Assembly (NCBI GenBank): GCA_016206485.1
Contig: JACQRL010000429.1
Span: forward strand, 1-35,561
Source: Planctomycetota bacterium
GTDB lineage: Bacteria; Planctomycetota; MHYJ01; JACQRL01; SBBU01
Direction of reading: 5' to 3'
Length of the DNA: 35,561 nucleotides
In this document: piece by piece, positions 24,776 to 32,240 of the stretch
Numbering within the stretch: the first letter of the stretch is position 1
Layout of the letters: every line of letters starts with the position of its first letter
Program-made: the position numbers and the translations under genes
Notes under the pieces: generated by a model
What the model saw: only the letters and a program-made list of their open reading frames with translations
Told to the model about the DNA's origin: nothing
Database searches by the model: none

Positions 24776-26968
24776 ATGAAATTTGAGAAAGTACTTGTTG
24801 TACTGTTAGCTTTATTTGTTGTCTCTGGTAAACTGATTGCAAGCGAAGAAAAAAAAGAAGCCAAATCTCCTGAACAAAAGAAACCAGAAGAGTCGAAAAA
24901 ATATACTACAACATTTGAATTCAAAGAGCAGTTTACAGGTGTTTCAGGTGATGATGATAAATTTCGGGAACTTGTTCAGATAAAAGACGGGTTTTTAGGA
25001 GGCATTAGCAGGTTCTCAATGGAAAAGGATCTTGATAACGATATGAAATTATCAATTAATGGGCGTGCGCTAGATGACAGCGATGTCGCGTTAAATCTGA
25101 AGGTGACCAAGGAAAATCTTGGGTCGGTAATGTTTAAAACAGATACGTTCAGGAGATATCACGACAGCACAGTGATCTGGTACCCATATGCACCTTATAA
25201 GTACGAATTAAACTCTGATGATTACAATTCGGACTACGGATTATTTTATGATAGGAGTCTGTTTGGTTTCGAAACAAGCCTTGAACTGCCGGATCTCCCA
25301 AAATTCGTTTTTGGTTTTGAGAAAGGAGGGAAGAAAGGCAATGGGACATATGCGGTAGGTGGAGAGGTGCTCGATGCGCCGGCAAACAACTGGCATGCCA
25401 TGATTCAACCGCTTTTTTATGAGGTTAACTATGATTCCTACAAATACTACTTTGGTATAAGTAAAACAGTGGGCGGTTTCGATGTCAACCTGAGACAGAC
25501 ATGGGAAAATTTCGAGGGGAACAGACAACACTTTGAAACAGGTATTAAGTCGACAGGAGCCACTTTTTATAAAAGAGAATTTGTAGCGCTATATGATAAC
25601 AATATCGCCACGACATCGCTTGATGTCACTAGAAAAATGACAGATGACATCAGACTTTATTTCAATTTTGCGTACACTACTGCAGAGAACCGCAATAGCT
25701 ATGATATTAATGCGAATAATGGAACGTCAGGCACTATAGCATTTGGTGAGCACAATCTCACATACAATGACAATGAGCACAGCGGTGATTCCAGTAATTA
25801 TGTATTTGAGGTCAGGCCGACTTGGTTTATCAATGAACAACTGTCTGCTTATTTTAGACTGAAGTACAAGAATGGAAAGTCTGACAGTAATTCAACGAGA
25901 AAAGAAGAGGGCAGGGATGATACAGCATCTGATAACAATCCTGCTACTTCAGAAGAGGTTTGGGTATTTAATTCTGACAGTAAAGAGAGGACATTGAGGG
26001 AATCAATAGGGATTACCTCGACCCATCTTCCAAAAACAAGAGTAAATCTCGATGTCGACCTGGAACAATCAGAGGTTGACTATGACCAACTTGCAGAAGT
26101 GACGGTAAATGCAAGCGCTGCCGGTGAATCAAGTACTGGGAAGGGCAACTGGCAGTGGGATGCGACAAATAAAAAGGATAAGATTTATACAACCATTGGC
26201 GTAAGATCAAATATTATTGATCAGGTAACCGGTAATTTAAAGTACAGGCGTCTGATGAATAAATCTGACCTGAGTGAGGATATTGATACAGCGACACTTA
26301 AAACAGGAGATCAGGAATACACTGCTCCTGCCGGGTATGAGTATCTATATTTTCCGGGGTTCATCGAGAAATTCACAAGGCCTACGGATGATTTTAGATT
26401 ATCGCTGAATGTAAAGGCATGCAATTATGCCGTGGTAAGACCACAATATGGATATCTAAAAACAAAATTCAAAGTTGAAGGCCAACAGGATGACATCGGG
26501 AAGATCGCTGATTACACAAGTAATTCATTTGGTTTAGGGCTTGATTTAACACTGGTAGAGCAGGTTTTTTTGAGTCTTAATTACACAAATACTGACAATG
26601 AAACTGATACGCTTGCTGATGGGGCAACAAATTCGGCAGGAAAAAACCCTTACACAGGCGCAAAATCAACTACTACATATTCAGGCGCAATTGAGGATTT
26701 TGATGGTTCATATCAGGTTGTTGATATCTACACTTCATATGCATTGCGTGAATCTATCCTGTTGAGACTCAATGGTAATTATGCGACAGGAGAAGGAAAT
26801 TTCGACACGACTTTTTGGTCATTAGGCGCTGGTGTTGATCACAAGATAAGTGATACTTGGACATTATCATCATCTTTGACTAGGTATGTTTACGATGAAG
26901 ATGATAATGCGAATATCAATAACTTTATCGCTAATACGATACTCGTGGGATTAGTGGGCAGATTCTAA
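24776..26968 (+). CDS. MtrB/PioB-family outer-membrane beta-barrel, module 1
   Basis: The ORF track starts at 24746, but AAGGAGG sits in those first ten codons directly before ATG24776, so the start is MKFEKVLVVLLALFVV (730 aa). A signal peptide and a charged Lys/Glu-rich linker precede alternating aromatic and polar beta-strands through to a C-terminal Phe (VGLVGRF), the outer-membrane insertion signal. The linker leads into KFRELVQIKDGFLGG, which resembles the first strand region of MtrB/PioB proteins. I see no CXXC near the N-terminus, unlike Shewanella MtrB. It should form the porin sheath for the octaheme cytochrome encoded just upstream. Confidence 0.87.
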   Translation: MKFEKVLVVLLALFVVSGKLIASEEKKEAKSPEQKKPEESKKYTTTFEFKEQFTGVSGDDDKFRELVQIKDGFLGGISRFSMEKDLDNDMKLSINGRALDDSDVALNLKVTKENLGSVMFKTDTFRRYHDSTVIWYPYAPYKYELNSDDYNSDYGLFYDRSLFGFETSLELPDLPKFVFGFEKGGKKGNGTYAVGGEVLDAPANNWHAMIQPLFYEVNYDSYKYYFGISKTVGGFDVNLRQTWENFEGNRQHFETGIKSTGATFYKREFVALYDNNIATTSLDVTRKMTDDIRLYFNFAYTTAENRNSYDINANNGTSGTIAFGEHNLTYNDNEHSGDSSNYVFEVRPTWFINEQLSAYFRLKYKNGKSDSNSTRKEEGRDDTASDNNPATSEEVWVFNSDSKERTLRESIGITSTHLPKTRVNLDVDLEQSEVDYDQLAEVTVNASAAGESSTGKGNWQWDATNKKDKIYTTIGVRSNIIDQVTGNLKYRRLMNKSDLSEDIDTATLKTGDQEYTAPAGYEYLYFPGFIEKFTRPTDDFRLSLNVKACNYAVVRPQYGYLKTKFKVEGQQDDIGKIADYTSNSFGLGLDLTLVEQVFLSLNYTNTDNETDTLADGATNSAGKNPYTGAKSTTTYSGAIEDFDGSYQVVDIYTSYALRESILLRLNGNYATGEGNFDTTFWSLGAGVDHKISDTWTLSSSLTRYVYDEDDNANINNFIANTILVGLVGRF

Positions 26969-27006
26969 CTAAATATAGAAGTGTGGTAAGAAGGCGGCAA
27001 ATTTAG

Positions 27007-27071
27007 AAATCTCATACAGCCTCCTTAAGCAAGAGGTCGTAAACCCTAGGTGTCAGCACCTAGGGTTTTTG
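27007..27071 (+). repeat. 65-bp intergenic repeat with terminator, copy 1
   Basis: This 65-base segment is identical to 31051-31115. Each copy follows an MtrB-like gene. It holds a CCTCCTT-AAGC-AAGAGG hairpin-like segment (one bulge) and then a strong terminator. It may be a 3'-UTR regulatory RNA. Confidence 0.9.
27041..27070 (+). terminator. Intrinsic terminator of module 1
   Basis: AAACCCTAGGTG and CACCTAGGGTTT form a perfect 12-bp stem with loop TCAG, ending in a run of five T. It lies 72 bases after the barrel gene stop. Confidence 0.9.
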
Positions 27072-27357
27072 TCAAAAATCAAGATTTTGAGGTTGTTTTA
27101 ACCCGCTTTAAACTAGTAAACAGATGATAAAATATATAAACAAGCAGAGAGTTTTTTGTGTAAATACCCACAGTTTATAGAACTAGTAATTCCGCAATAT
27201 CTATAAATACCTGTTTTTGCTGGATAAACCGCTATAGAAAATTTGTACTATCCATATGTGAAATTTGCCCAAAGGTAGTGTGCGAAATCGCAACGCATAT
27301 ACTCATTGGTGTATATATCATACAATATTTGGTTAATTCGATGCTATATTGCTGCAG
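27072..27357. other. AT-rich upstream region of module 2
   Basis: No gene is seen. It contains a 5-2-5 dyad TGCGAAATCGCA at 27281-27292, about 66 bases before the -24 element, and the words GTGAAATTT and ATTGGTGTA that also occur upstream of module 1. These are candidate activator sites. Confidence 0.4.
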
Positions 27358-27373
27358 TGGTATGAAGTTTGCT
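27358..27373 (+). promoter_or_regulatory. Sigma-54 promoter of the second porin-cytochrome module
   Basis: TGGTATGAAGTTTGCT has the invariant GG and GC at correct spacing and TTGCT at -12. It is about 105 bases before ATG27479. Confidence 0.8.
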
Positions 27374-27449
27374 CCCATACTGAGTAGTGGTGTATACAGA
27401 TGAGATTTGTGAAAAAGGTAGAGAGATAACTATTTAATTAAAATTGCGA

Positions 27450-27468
27450 TGCCTGTTTAAAACAGGCA
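27450..27468 (+). promoter_or_regulatory. Palindrome next to the ribosome-binding site of module 2
   Basis: TGCCTGTTTAAAACAGGCA is a perfect 9-1-9 dyad ending directly before the AAGGGGG ribosome-binding site. In RNA it would give a 6-bp stem beside the binding site. It could be an operator or a translation control element. Confidence 0.45.
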
Positions 27469-27478
27469 AGGGGGCGTG

Positions 27479-28417
27479 ATGAGAAAGCGTTTCGGTTTGA
27501 TACTCTTTGTAGCGGTAGTCCCGGCTTTTTTAGCTTTGTGGGCATGTTCTCAAAAACCGATCAGAACCAGAATTGCTCTTCCTGATGCGACTAACATTGG
27601 TTCGAATAAATGTATCAAGTGTCATCAGGATCAAGCCAATGCTATTGAGAAAACACGTCATTGGGCAAAAGAGGATCCTAGAACTCCCAATGCTACAAAT
27701 GGATGTGAGTCTTGTCATGGACCTGGTAGCGTTCATGCGCAGAACCGATTGGATCAGAAAAATGATGTTGATAATATAAGATTTGGCGATAAGTCACCGT
27801 TCCCTGCAGTGCAGCAAAGCGAACAATGTTTAAAGTGTCATACGGGACAAAAATCGAACTGGCATGTAACCAAACATATTCAGAATGATGTTTCCTGCGC
27901 AAATTGCCATAAGATACATGGACAAGGTGAGAAACAGCTGAAAAATTCTAATCAGCTGGAACTTTGTGGAAGCTGTCACAAAGATAAGAGGTTAGCGATG
28001 GAAAAAACCTCACATCATCCTGTAAGAGAAGGAAAGATGGGCTGCACAAGTTGCCATGACCCGCATGGTACCGGATCAAGCCCCTCTATAAAAGCGTCTT
28101 CAACCAATGACTTGTGTTATAAGTGTCACACAGAAAAGAGAGGACCACAGTTGTTTCCGCATCCTCCTGTAGCTGAAGACTGCGCTCTCTGCCATAATCC
28201 ACACGGCAGTATATATAACAAACTTTTAAAGGTTGAACCTCCATATTTGTGTCAAAGGTGTCATTCAAACAGCAGACACCCTGGAACTCTCTATTCTGCG
28301 AAGGACACATTTACAGGTACAACTCCATCCAATAGAATGTTCGCCGGCGCATGTCTGCATTGCCATCAAAGAATTCATGGCAGCAATCATCCGTCCGGTA
28401 AGATGTATATGAGGTAA
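27479..28417 (+). CDS. Decaheme lipoprotein cytochrome c (DmsE/MtrA-like), module 2
   Basis: The start is ATG27479 (the track uses the GTG just before it), giving 312 aa behind AAGGGGG. The signal peptide ends in LALWAC, a lipobox. There are ten CXXCH motifs: CIKCH, CESCH, CLKCH, CANCH, CGSCH, CTSCH, CYKCH, CALCH, CQRCH and CLHCH, the family's usual number. Segments such as HHPVREGKMGCTSCHDPHG and the C-terminal CHQRIHGSNH are classic DmsE/MtrA features. It is a paralog of the octaheme gene at 23951. The barrel gene follows after 39 bases. The predicted function is the heme wire inside the outer-membrane barrel. Confidence 0.91.
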   Translation: MRKRFGLILFVAVVPAFLALWACSQKPIRTRIALPDATNIGSNKCIKCHQDQANAIEKTRHWAKEDPRTPNATNGCESCHGPGSVHAQNRLDQKNDVDNIRFGDKSPFPAVQQSEQCLKCHTGQKSNWHVTKHIQNDVSCANCHKIHGQGEKQLKNSNQLELCGSCHKDKRLAMEKTSHHPVREGKMGCTSCHDPHGTGSSPSIKASSTNDLCYKCHTEKRGPQLFPHPPVAEDCALCHNPHGSIYNKLLKVEPPYLCQRCHSNSRHPGTLYSAKDTFTGTTPSNRMFAGACLHCHQRIHGSNHPSGKMYMR

Positions 28418-28456
28418 TCGAATAATGATTATAAAAATTAGTCTAAGGAGGTCGTG

Positions 28457-31036
28457 ATGAAATCAAAAAAGCGGCTTACATCTTATGGTCTCTCCGTTCC
28501 ATTGTTTTTTGTAATAACTGCGTTTACTCCTCTTTATTCAAGTGATGAAGCGGATAAATCTTCAAAAAATAATCAGGTATCTGGAAGCAAATCTGAGGTT
28601 TCCAGTAAAGATGATGTAAAAGCAGCGGAAATTTCTAGTGTGAAAAAACTGCCAAAATATTTGGAGTATAAAGATATTCCTGAGTCAGTGCTCGCGCAAA
28701 TGTCGCAGATTTGGCGCGATGTCTACTCTGACAATACAAATTTTTCTATCTTCACGACAAAAGATATTGCGCTAAGTGATAAGGTATTCGATTCCAAGTG
28801 GGAAATGTATGGATCATCCTTTCAGGAAGACTCAGGCTCAAAAGACGAAAATGATATTTCTGTCAAGCTTGATATGAGCTTGTTGGAAATGTCCGGAGAG
28901 AATGAGGCGTCAAAGTATCTTGAATACAGGGATGTCCCGGAGGCATTACTTATCCAGAGGCTGGAGATTTCGAAAAAAAGGAATCCCAATGACAAAAGCT
29001 ATTTTAAGTTTGTAGCTAAAGATGCCACACAAGATGACCAGAAGTTCGACTTTGTGTGGGGAATGTACGGAATTTACGATTTTACATTTTCTTGGGAGAG
29101 AATACCTCACAGGTTTGGTTTCAATGGCAGCACGTTATATTCCGGCTTAGGTGGAAATAATCTGACTCTTTCTAATTCGATACAATCTGCGCTTCAAAGC
29201 TCCACATCAACAACAACTGTCGCAACAAATTTCAAAAATTACGTTAATGAAGGATCCTTTGATCTTAGCGGTATTAATGATGTTATGCTGCTCAGAGATC
29301 GATTTTCAATGGGATTAAACTTCTATGGGATGGAACCATGGAAAGTATTTGTGGGAGTTGATTATGAGGATCGAAGCGGAACGCGCCCCATGTATGGTAA
29401 CTGGGGATTTAGTAATTCGGTTCAGCTACTAGAACCAATAGATTATTCAACTTGGGATTTCAACCTTGCGGGAAGCTATGCAAAAGATCCTTTTGATTTC
29501 AGTGCAAGCTATACCATGAGTTCATTTGTAAATGCAAACCATTCATTAACATATGATAATCCGTTCAGAAATGTAGACAGTACGTCAGCAACCGCATATT
29601 CTGCAAACTACGCATCCGGCTCAAGTAAGGGAAGACATGCCCTTGACTCCAATAACAGCATGCAGCAGTTTTCGTTAAAAGGCGGTTACAAAATAGATGA
29701 TGTAACAAGGCTTACGGGAGAGACAACATGGTCCTGGAGATTTTCTGATATTGAGCTCTTACCTTATACAATCAACAGTGCGATCAAAACCACATCAACT
29801 CCGGCAGCACCGTTTAATGCATCAGATAAAGCAAATCTACCACAAAGCAGCTTTGATGGTGAGGTGTTAACCTCGCTTTATCAGGCCAATGTAACGAGGC
29901 AGTTTAGCGATGACCTCGATGCCAAACTATCTGTGCGTTATTACAACTTAGACGATAAAAGCGATGATTTTGAGACAAATGGTTTTGTCCGCGCTGATGG
30001 TCTCTGGGATACCAATACAGCAGAGCATGAGCATTTGGATTATACAAAACAGAACTACGGCCTGACCGGTACATATAAAATCAGGCCGATTAATTCAAGG
30101 CTTATGCCGACCTATCAGTATGAAAAAATACATCGTAAAGAAAGGCAGGTAAAAAATACTACAGAGAATACAGTTGGACTTGGGCTTAAAACCGATTGGA
30201 ATGATCAGGTAGCTACCGAAGCGGGATATAGTCTTGGAAAAAGAAATGGTGGTTCGTATGAAGTCCCCACAACAGCAGATCTGACGTTTTTAAGGATGTA
30301 TGACCAGTCAGACAGGGATACAAAAATGTGGAATTTAGGGGTTTCATATACACCGCTCGAATGGTTGGACACTTCAATTTCTTATACAAATATTGATGAG
30401 GACTTCGATACGAATTTCGGATTGAAAAGTCTGAAGTCACACGAATGGATAACTGATCTGATGGTGAAACCAGTTCAAGATCTATCAGTCACGCTTTTTT
30501 ATGGGCTGAACAACTTTAATTCAGAGCAACAAGGGCGTCAATGGACCCCCAATCTGATTGGTGACCCAAGCGTTGCGGCATATTCTGCGGAAGACACCCC
30601 AAGTAACTGGACAGTAGATTTTGATGAAAATGTATATACTCTTGGTCTAAGACCGGTTTGGTATATAAAACCTAACAGCACAAAACTTACATTGAATTAT
30701 CTTTATATTTGGAATAGGGCTTCAATTGATATTGACAGCGCTGTGGGAACGGCTGCAAATGATAATAATGCCTTTGTGCCGGGAGATCTTGGTGATGGTG
30801 ATGTAGCAAGACGCCAGAGCATTGATTTACGTCTTGATTATGTGCTAAACCCGGCGTCAAAATTATACATTGGATTTAGTCATGAGACATTTGTAAGAAC
30901 AAGCTACAAATATGAAGGCATAACTGATGTGCCTGTATCGCCGGCAGGGGTGTATGCTGGTGCATACGAGATGGGCATTACTTATGAAGACGCAAGGGTT
31001 AACCTTATTTACTTGGGCTATGCCCTTGAATTTTAA
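28457..31036 (+). CDS. MtrB/PioB-family outer-membrane beta-barrel, module 2, with duplicated N-terminal unit
   Basis: AAGGAGG lies 5 bases before ATG28457, which is preferred over the track GTG (859 aa). A signal peptide and a Ser/Lys-rich linker are followed by two copies of a roughly 53-residue unit: KYLEYKDIPESVL...DSKWEMYG, then KYLEYRDVPEALL...DFVWGMYG. In MtrB/PioB relatives this unit occurs once, before the WxxIPH motif, here WERIPH. The rest is alternating beta-strand up to a C-terminal Phe (LGYALEF). It is about 130 residues longer than the module 1 barrel. It should sheath the decaheme cytochrome encoded just upstream. No separate extracellular MtrC/OmcA-like cytochrome is encoded in this window. 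Confidence 0.88.
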   Translation: MKSKKRLTSYGLSVPLFFVITAFTPLYSSDEADKSSKNNQVSGSKSEVSSKDDVKAAEISSVKKLPKYLEYKDIPESVLAQMSQIWRDVYSDNTNFSIFTTKDIALSDKVFDSKWEMYGSSFQEDSGSKDENDISVKLDMSLLEMSGENEASKYLEYRDVPEALLIQRLEISKKRNPNDKSYFKFVAKDATQDDQKFDFVWGMYGIYDFTFSWERIPHRFGFNGSTLYSGLGGNNLTLSNSIQSALQSSTSTTTVATNFKNYVNEGSFDLSGINDVMLLRDRFSMGLNFYGMEPWKVFVGVDYEDRSGTRPMYGNWGFSNSVQLLEPIDYSTWDFNLAGSYAKDPFDFSASYTMSSFVNANHSLTYDNPFRNVDSTSATAYSANYASGSSKGRHALDSNNSMQQFSLKGGYKIDDVTRLTGETTWSWRFSDIELLPYTINSAIKTTSTPAAPFNASDKANLPQSSFDGEVLTSLYQANVTRQFSDDLDAKLSVRYYNLDDKSDDFETNGFVRADGLWDTNTAEHEHLDYTKQNYGLTGTYKIRPINSRLMPTYQYEKIHRKERQVKNTTENTVGLGLKTDWNDQVATEAGYSLGKRNGGSYEVPTTADLTFLRMYDQSDRDTKMWNLGVSYTPLEWLDTSISYTNIDEDFDTNFGLKSLKSHEWITDLMVKPVQDLSVTLFYGLNNFNSEQQGRQWTPNLIGDPSVAAYSAEDTPSNWTVDFDENVYTLGLRPVWYIKPNSTKLTLNYLYIWNRASIDIDSAVGTAANDNNAFVPGDLGDGDVARRQSIDLRLDYVLNPASKLYIGFSHETFVRTSYKYEGITDVPVSPAGVYAGAYEMGITYEDARVNLIYLGYALEF

Positions 31037-31050
31037 AAAGAAGTAGCAAA

Positions 31051-31115
31051 AAATCTCATACAGCCTCCTTAAGCAAGAGGTCGTAAACCCTAGGTGTCAG
31101 CACCTAGGGTTTTTG
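31051..31115 (+). repeat. 65-bp intergenic repeat with terminator, copy 2
   Basis: Identical over 65 bases to 27007-27071, 15 bases after the second barrel gene. Its GCCTCCTTAA is exactly complementary to TTAAGGAGGC at 31290-31299, the ribosome-binding site of the next gene. Confidence 0.9.
31085..31114 (+). terminator. Intrinsic terminator of module 2
   Basis: Same perfect 12-bp stem with TCAG loop and T-run as in copy 1, so transcription of the decaheme/barrel unit should end here and the c554-like gene needs its own promoter. Confidence 0.9.
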
Positions 31116-31163
31116 ACGGGAGTAAATACTGCGTGAAAATAAATGGTCACTTATGAATGAGAT

Positions 31164-31179
31164 GCGCGTTCTTACGCGC
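31164..31179. promoter_or_regulatory. GC-rich dyad, possible activator site
   Basis: GCGCGTTCTTACGCGC is a perfect 6-4-6 dyad in AT-rich surroundings, 67-82 bases upstream of the -24 element at 31246. Its sequence differs from the dyads upstream of the bc and Qrc operons, so a different regulator may bind. Confidence 0.4.
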
Positions 31180-31245
31180 CTTATATCTATATCACTAAAA
31201 TAATATAACTGGGAGTGTGTTACATAAAGCTTGTTCACGTCTGAA

Positions 31246-31261
31246 CGGTATATATTTTGCG
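31246..31261 (+). promoter_or_regulatory. Sigma-54 promoter of the tetraheme cytochrome gene
   Basis: CGGTATATATTTTGCG keeps GG and GC 12 bases apart with TTGC at -12. It is 44 bases before ATG31306. A dyad GTTCA-CGTC-TGAAC (31233-31246) ends at its upstream edge and could serve a repressor. Confidence 0.65.
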
Positions 31262-31305
31262 ATAAATAGAACCTGTGGGCTTGTAATTGTTAAGGAGGCG
31301 TTAGT

Positions 31306-32184
31306 ATGTTTAATAAGCTGGCTCGGTTTTTTTTATTGTTCTGTTTTTTAGCCACATCGGTAAGTTATAGGGCAACATTTGCGCTCAACGCCGGTGGAAC
31401 CGGTGATATTTCCGGAGTTGTTAAGTATGATCAGATAAGTTCATTTCCAACCGTCGTATGTGTTGATGGAATAAAGGGAGAAAATCGGGTCCTGATAGAA
31501 AGCATTAAAGATAAAAAAGTCGCGGCTGTTTTGTCCGCGCTTAAAACATCATATTGCGCAGTCACAGATAAAGATGGAAAGTTCAGGATCTCCGATGTAC
31601 CGGCAGGTCAAATCATTTTGAAAGTTTGGAATGAAAAGCTTGGATCGGTATCCAAGGGTTTTGAAGTGACAGTGGAAGCAGGTAAAGAGGCAACCGCTGA
31701 AATTAAACTTCCTCTTGATATAAAATATGTAGGTTCAGATACCTGTAAAAATTGCCATAAAGCAAAAGATAAAGGAGATGCCTATGGAAAGTGGAAGGAT
31801 TCGAAACACTCAAAGGCATATGAAATTCTTGGAAGTGATGAAGCCAAGAAGGTAGCAAAAGAAAAAGGGGTTGATGATCCTCAAACAAGTCAAGAATGTC
31901 TCAGATGTCATGTGACTGCAGCAGGAGCTGATAAAGGTCAGTTAGGGGCGAAGTTTGATATGAAGCATGGTGTGCAGTGTGAGTTATGCCACGGGCCGGG
32001 AGATAAGCACGCAAAAACACGTCTTATGTCTGATGATGATATTGTAAAGAAAGGAGAAATAGACAGGCCGACAGAATTTATGTGTCTTGGCTGTCACAAC
32101 AGCGCCAGCCCTCAGTATAAAGAATTCAAGTTTGAGGAATTTTATAAAAAAATTGAGCACCCAAATCCCAAAAAGAAAAAGTAG
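31306..32184 (+). CDS. Tetraheme cytochrome c554-like protein with N-terminal carboxypeptidase-regulatory-like domain
   Basis: This 292-aa exported protein follows TTAAGGAGGC. A signal peptide (residues about 5-25) precedes a beta-sandwich region of about 110 residues of the carboxypeptidase-regulatory type (TDKDGKFRISDVPAGQIILKV). The cytochrome part follows, with four CXXCH motifs (CKNCH, CLRCH, CELCH, CLGCH) in the cytochrome c554 pattern, including W.DSKHSKAYEIL and CELCHGPGDKHA. Cytochrome c554 was first described as the electron acceptor of hydroxylamine oxidoreductase, but no such enzyme is encoded here. A role as a periplasmic or surface electron shuttle serving the porin-cytochrome units is more likely by context. 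Confidence 0.85.
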   Translation: MFNKLARFFLLFCFLATSVSYRATFALNAGGTGDISGVVKYDQISSFPTVVCVDGIKGENRVLIESIKDKKVAAVLSALKTSYCAVTDKDGKFRISDVPAGQIILKVWNEKLGSVSKGFEVTVEAGKEATAEIKLPLDIKYVGSDTCKNCHKAKDKGDAYGKWKDSKHSKAYEILGSDEAKKVAKEKGVDDPQTSQECLRCHVTAAGADKGQLGAKFDMKHGVQCELCHGPGDKHAKTRLMSDDDIVKKGEIDRPTEFMCLGCHNSASPQYKEFKFEEFYKKIEHPNPKKKK

Positions 32185-32240
32185 CGCGCAAATAATATGT
32201 CCTCCGCTACAAAGTTATAGCTTAGAAAATCGAGTTGCTA

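Noticed and set aside
27007-27071. Reverse strand of the 65-bp repeat as a translation start (AAGGAGGCTGTATGAG looks like a ribosome-binding site plus ATG)
   Set aside because: The frames behind it close within about 20 codons in copy 1 and 10 in copy 2 and are not shared, so it is more likely an incidental complement of the CCTCCTT hairpin.
27007-31115. CRISPR array or transposon ends for the two 65-bp repeats
   Set aside because: There are only two copies, 4 kb apart, each at a gene end and containing a terminator; no spacer pattern and no transposase.
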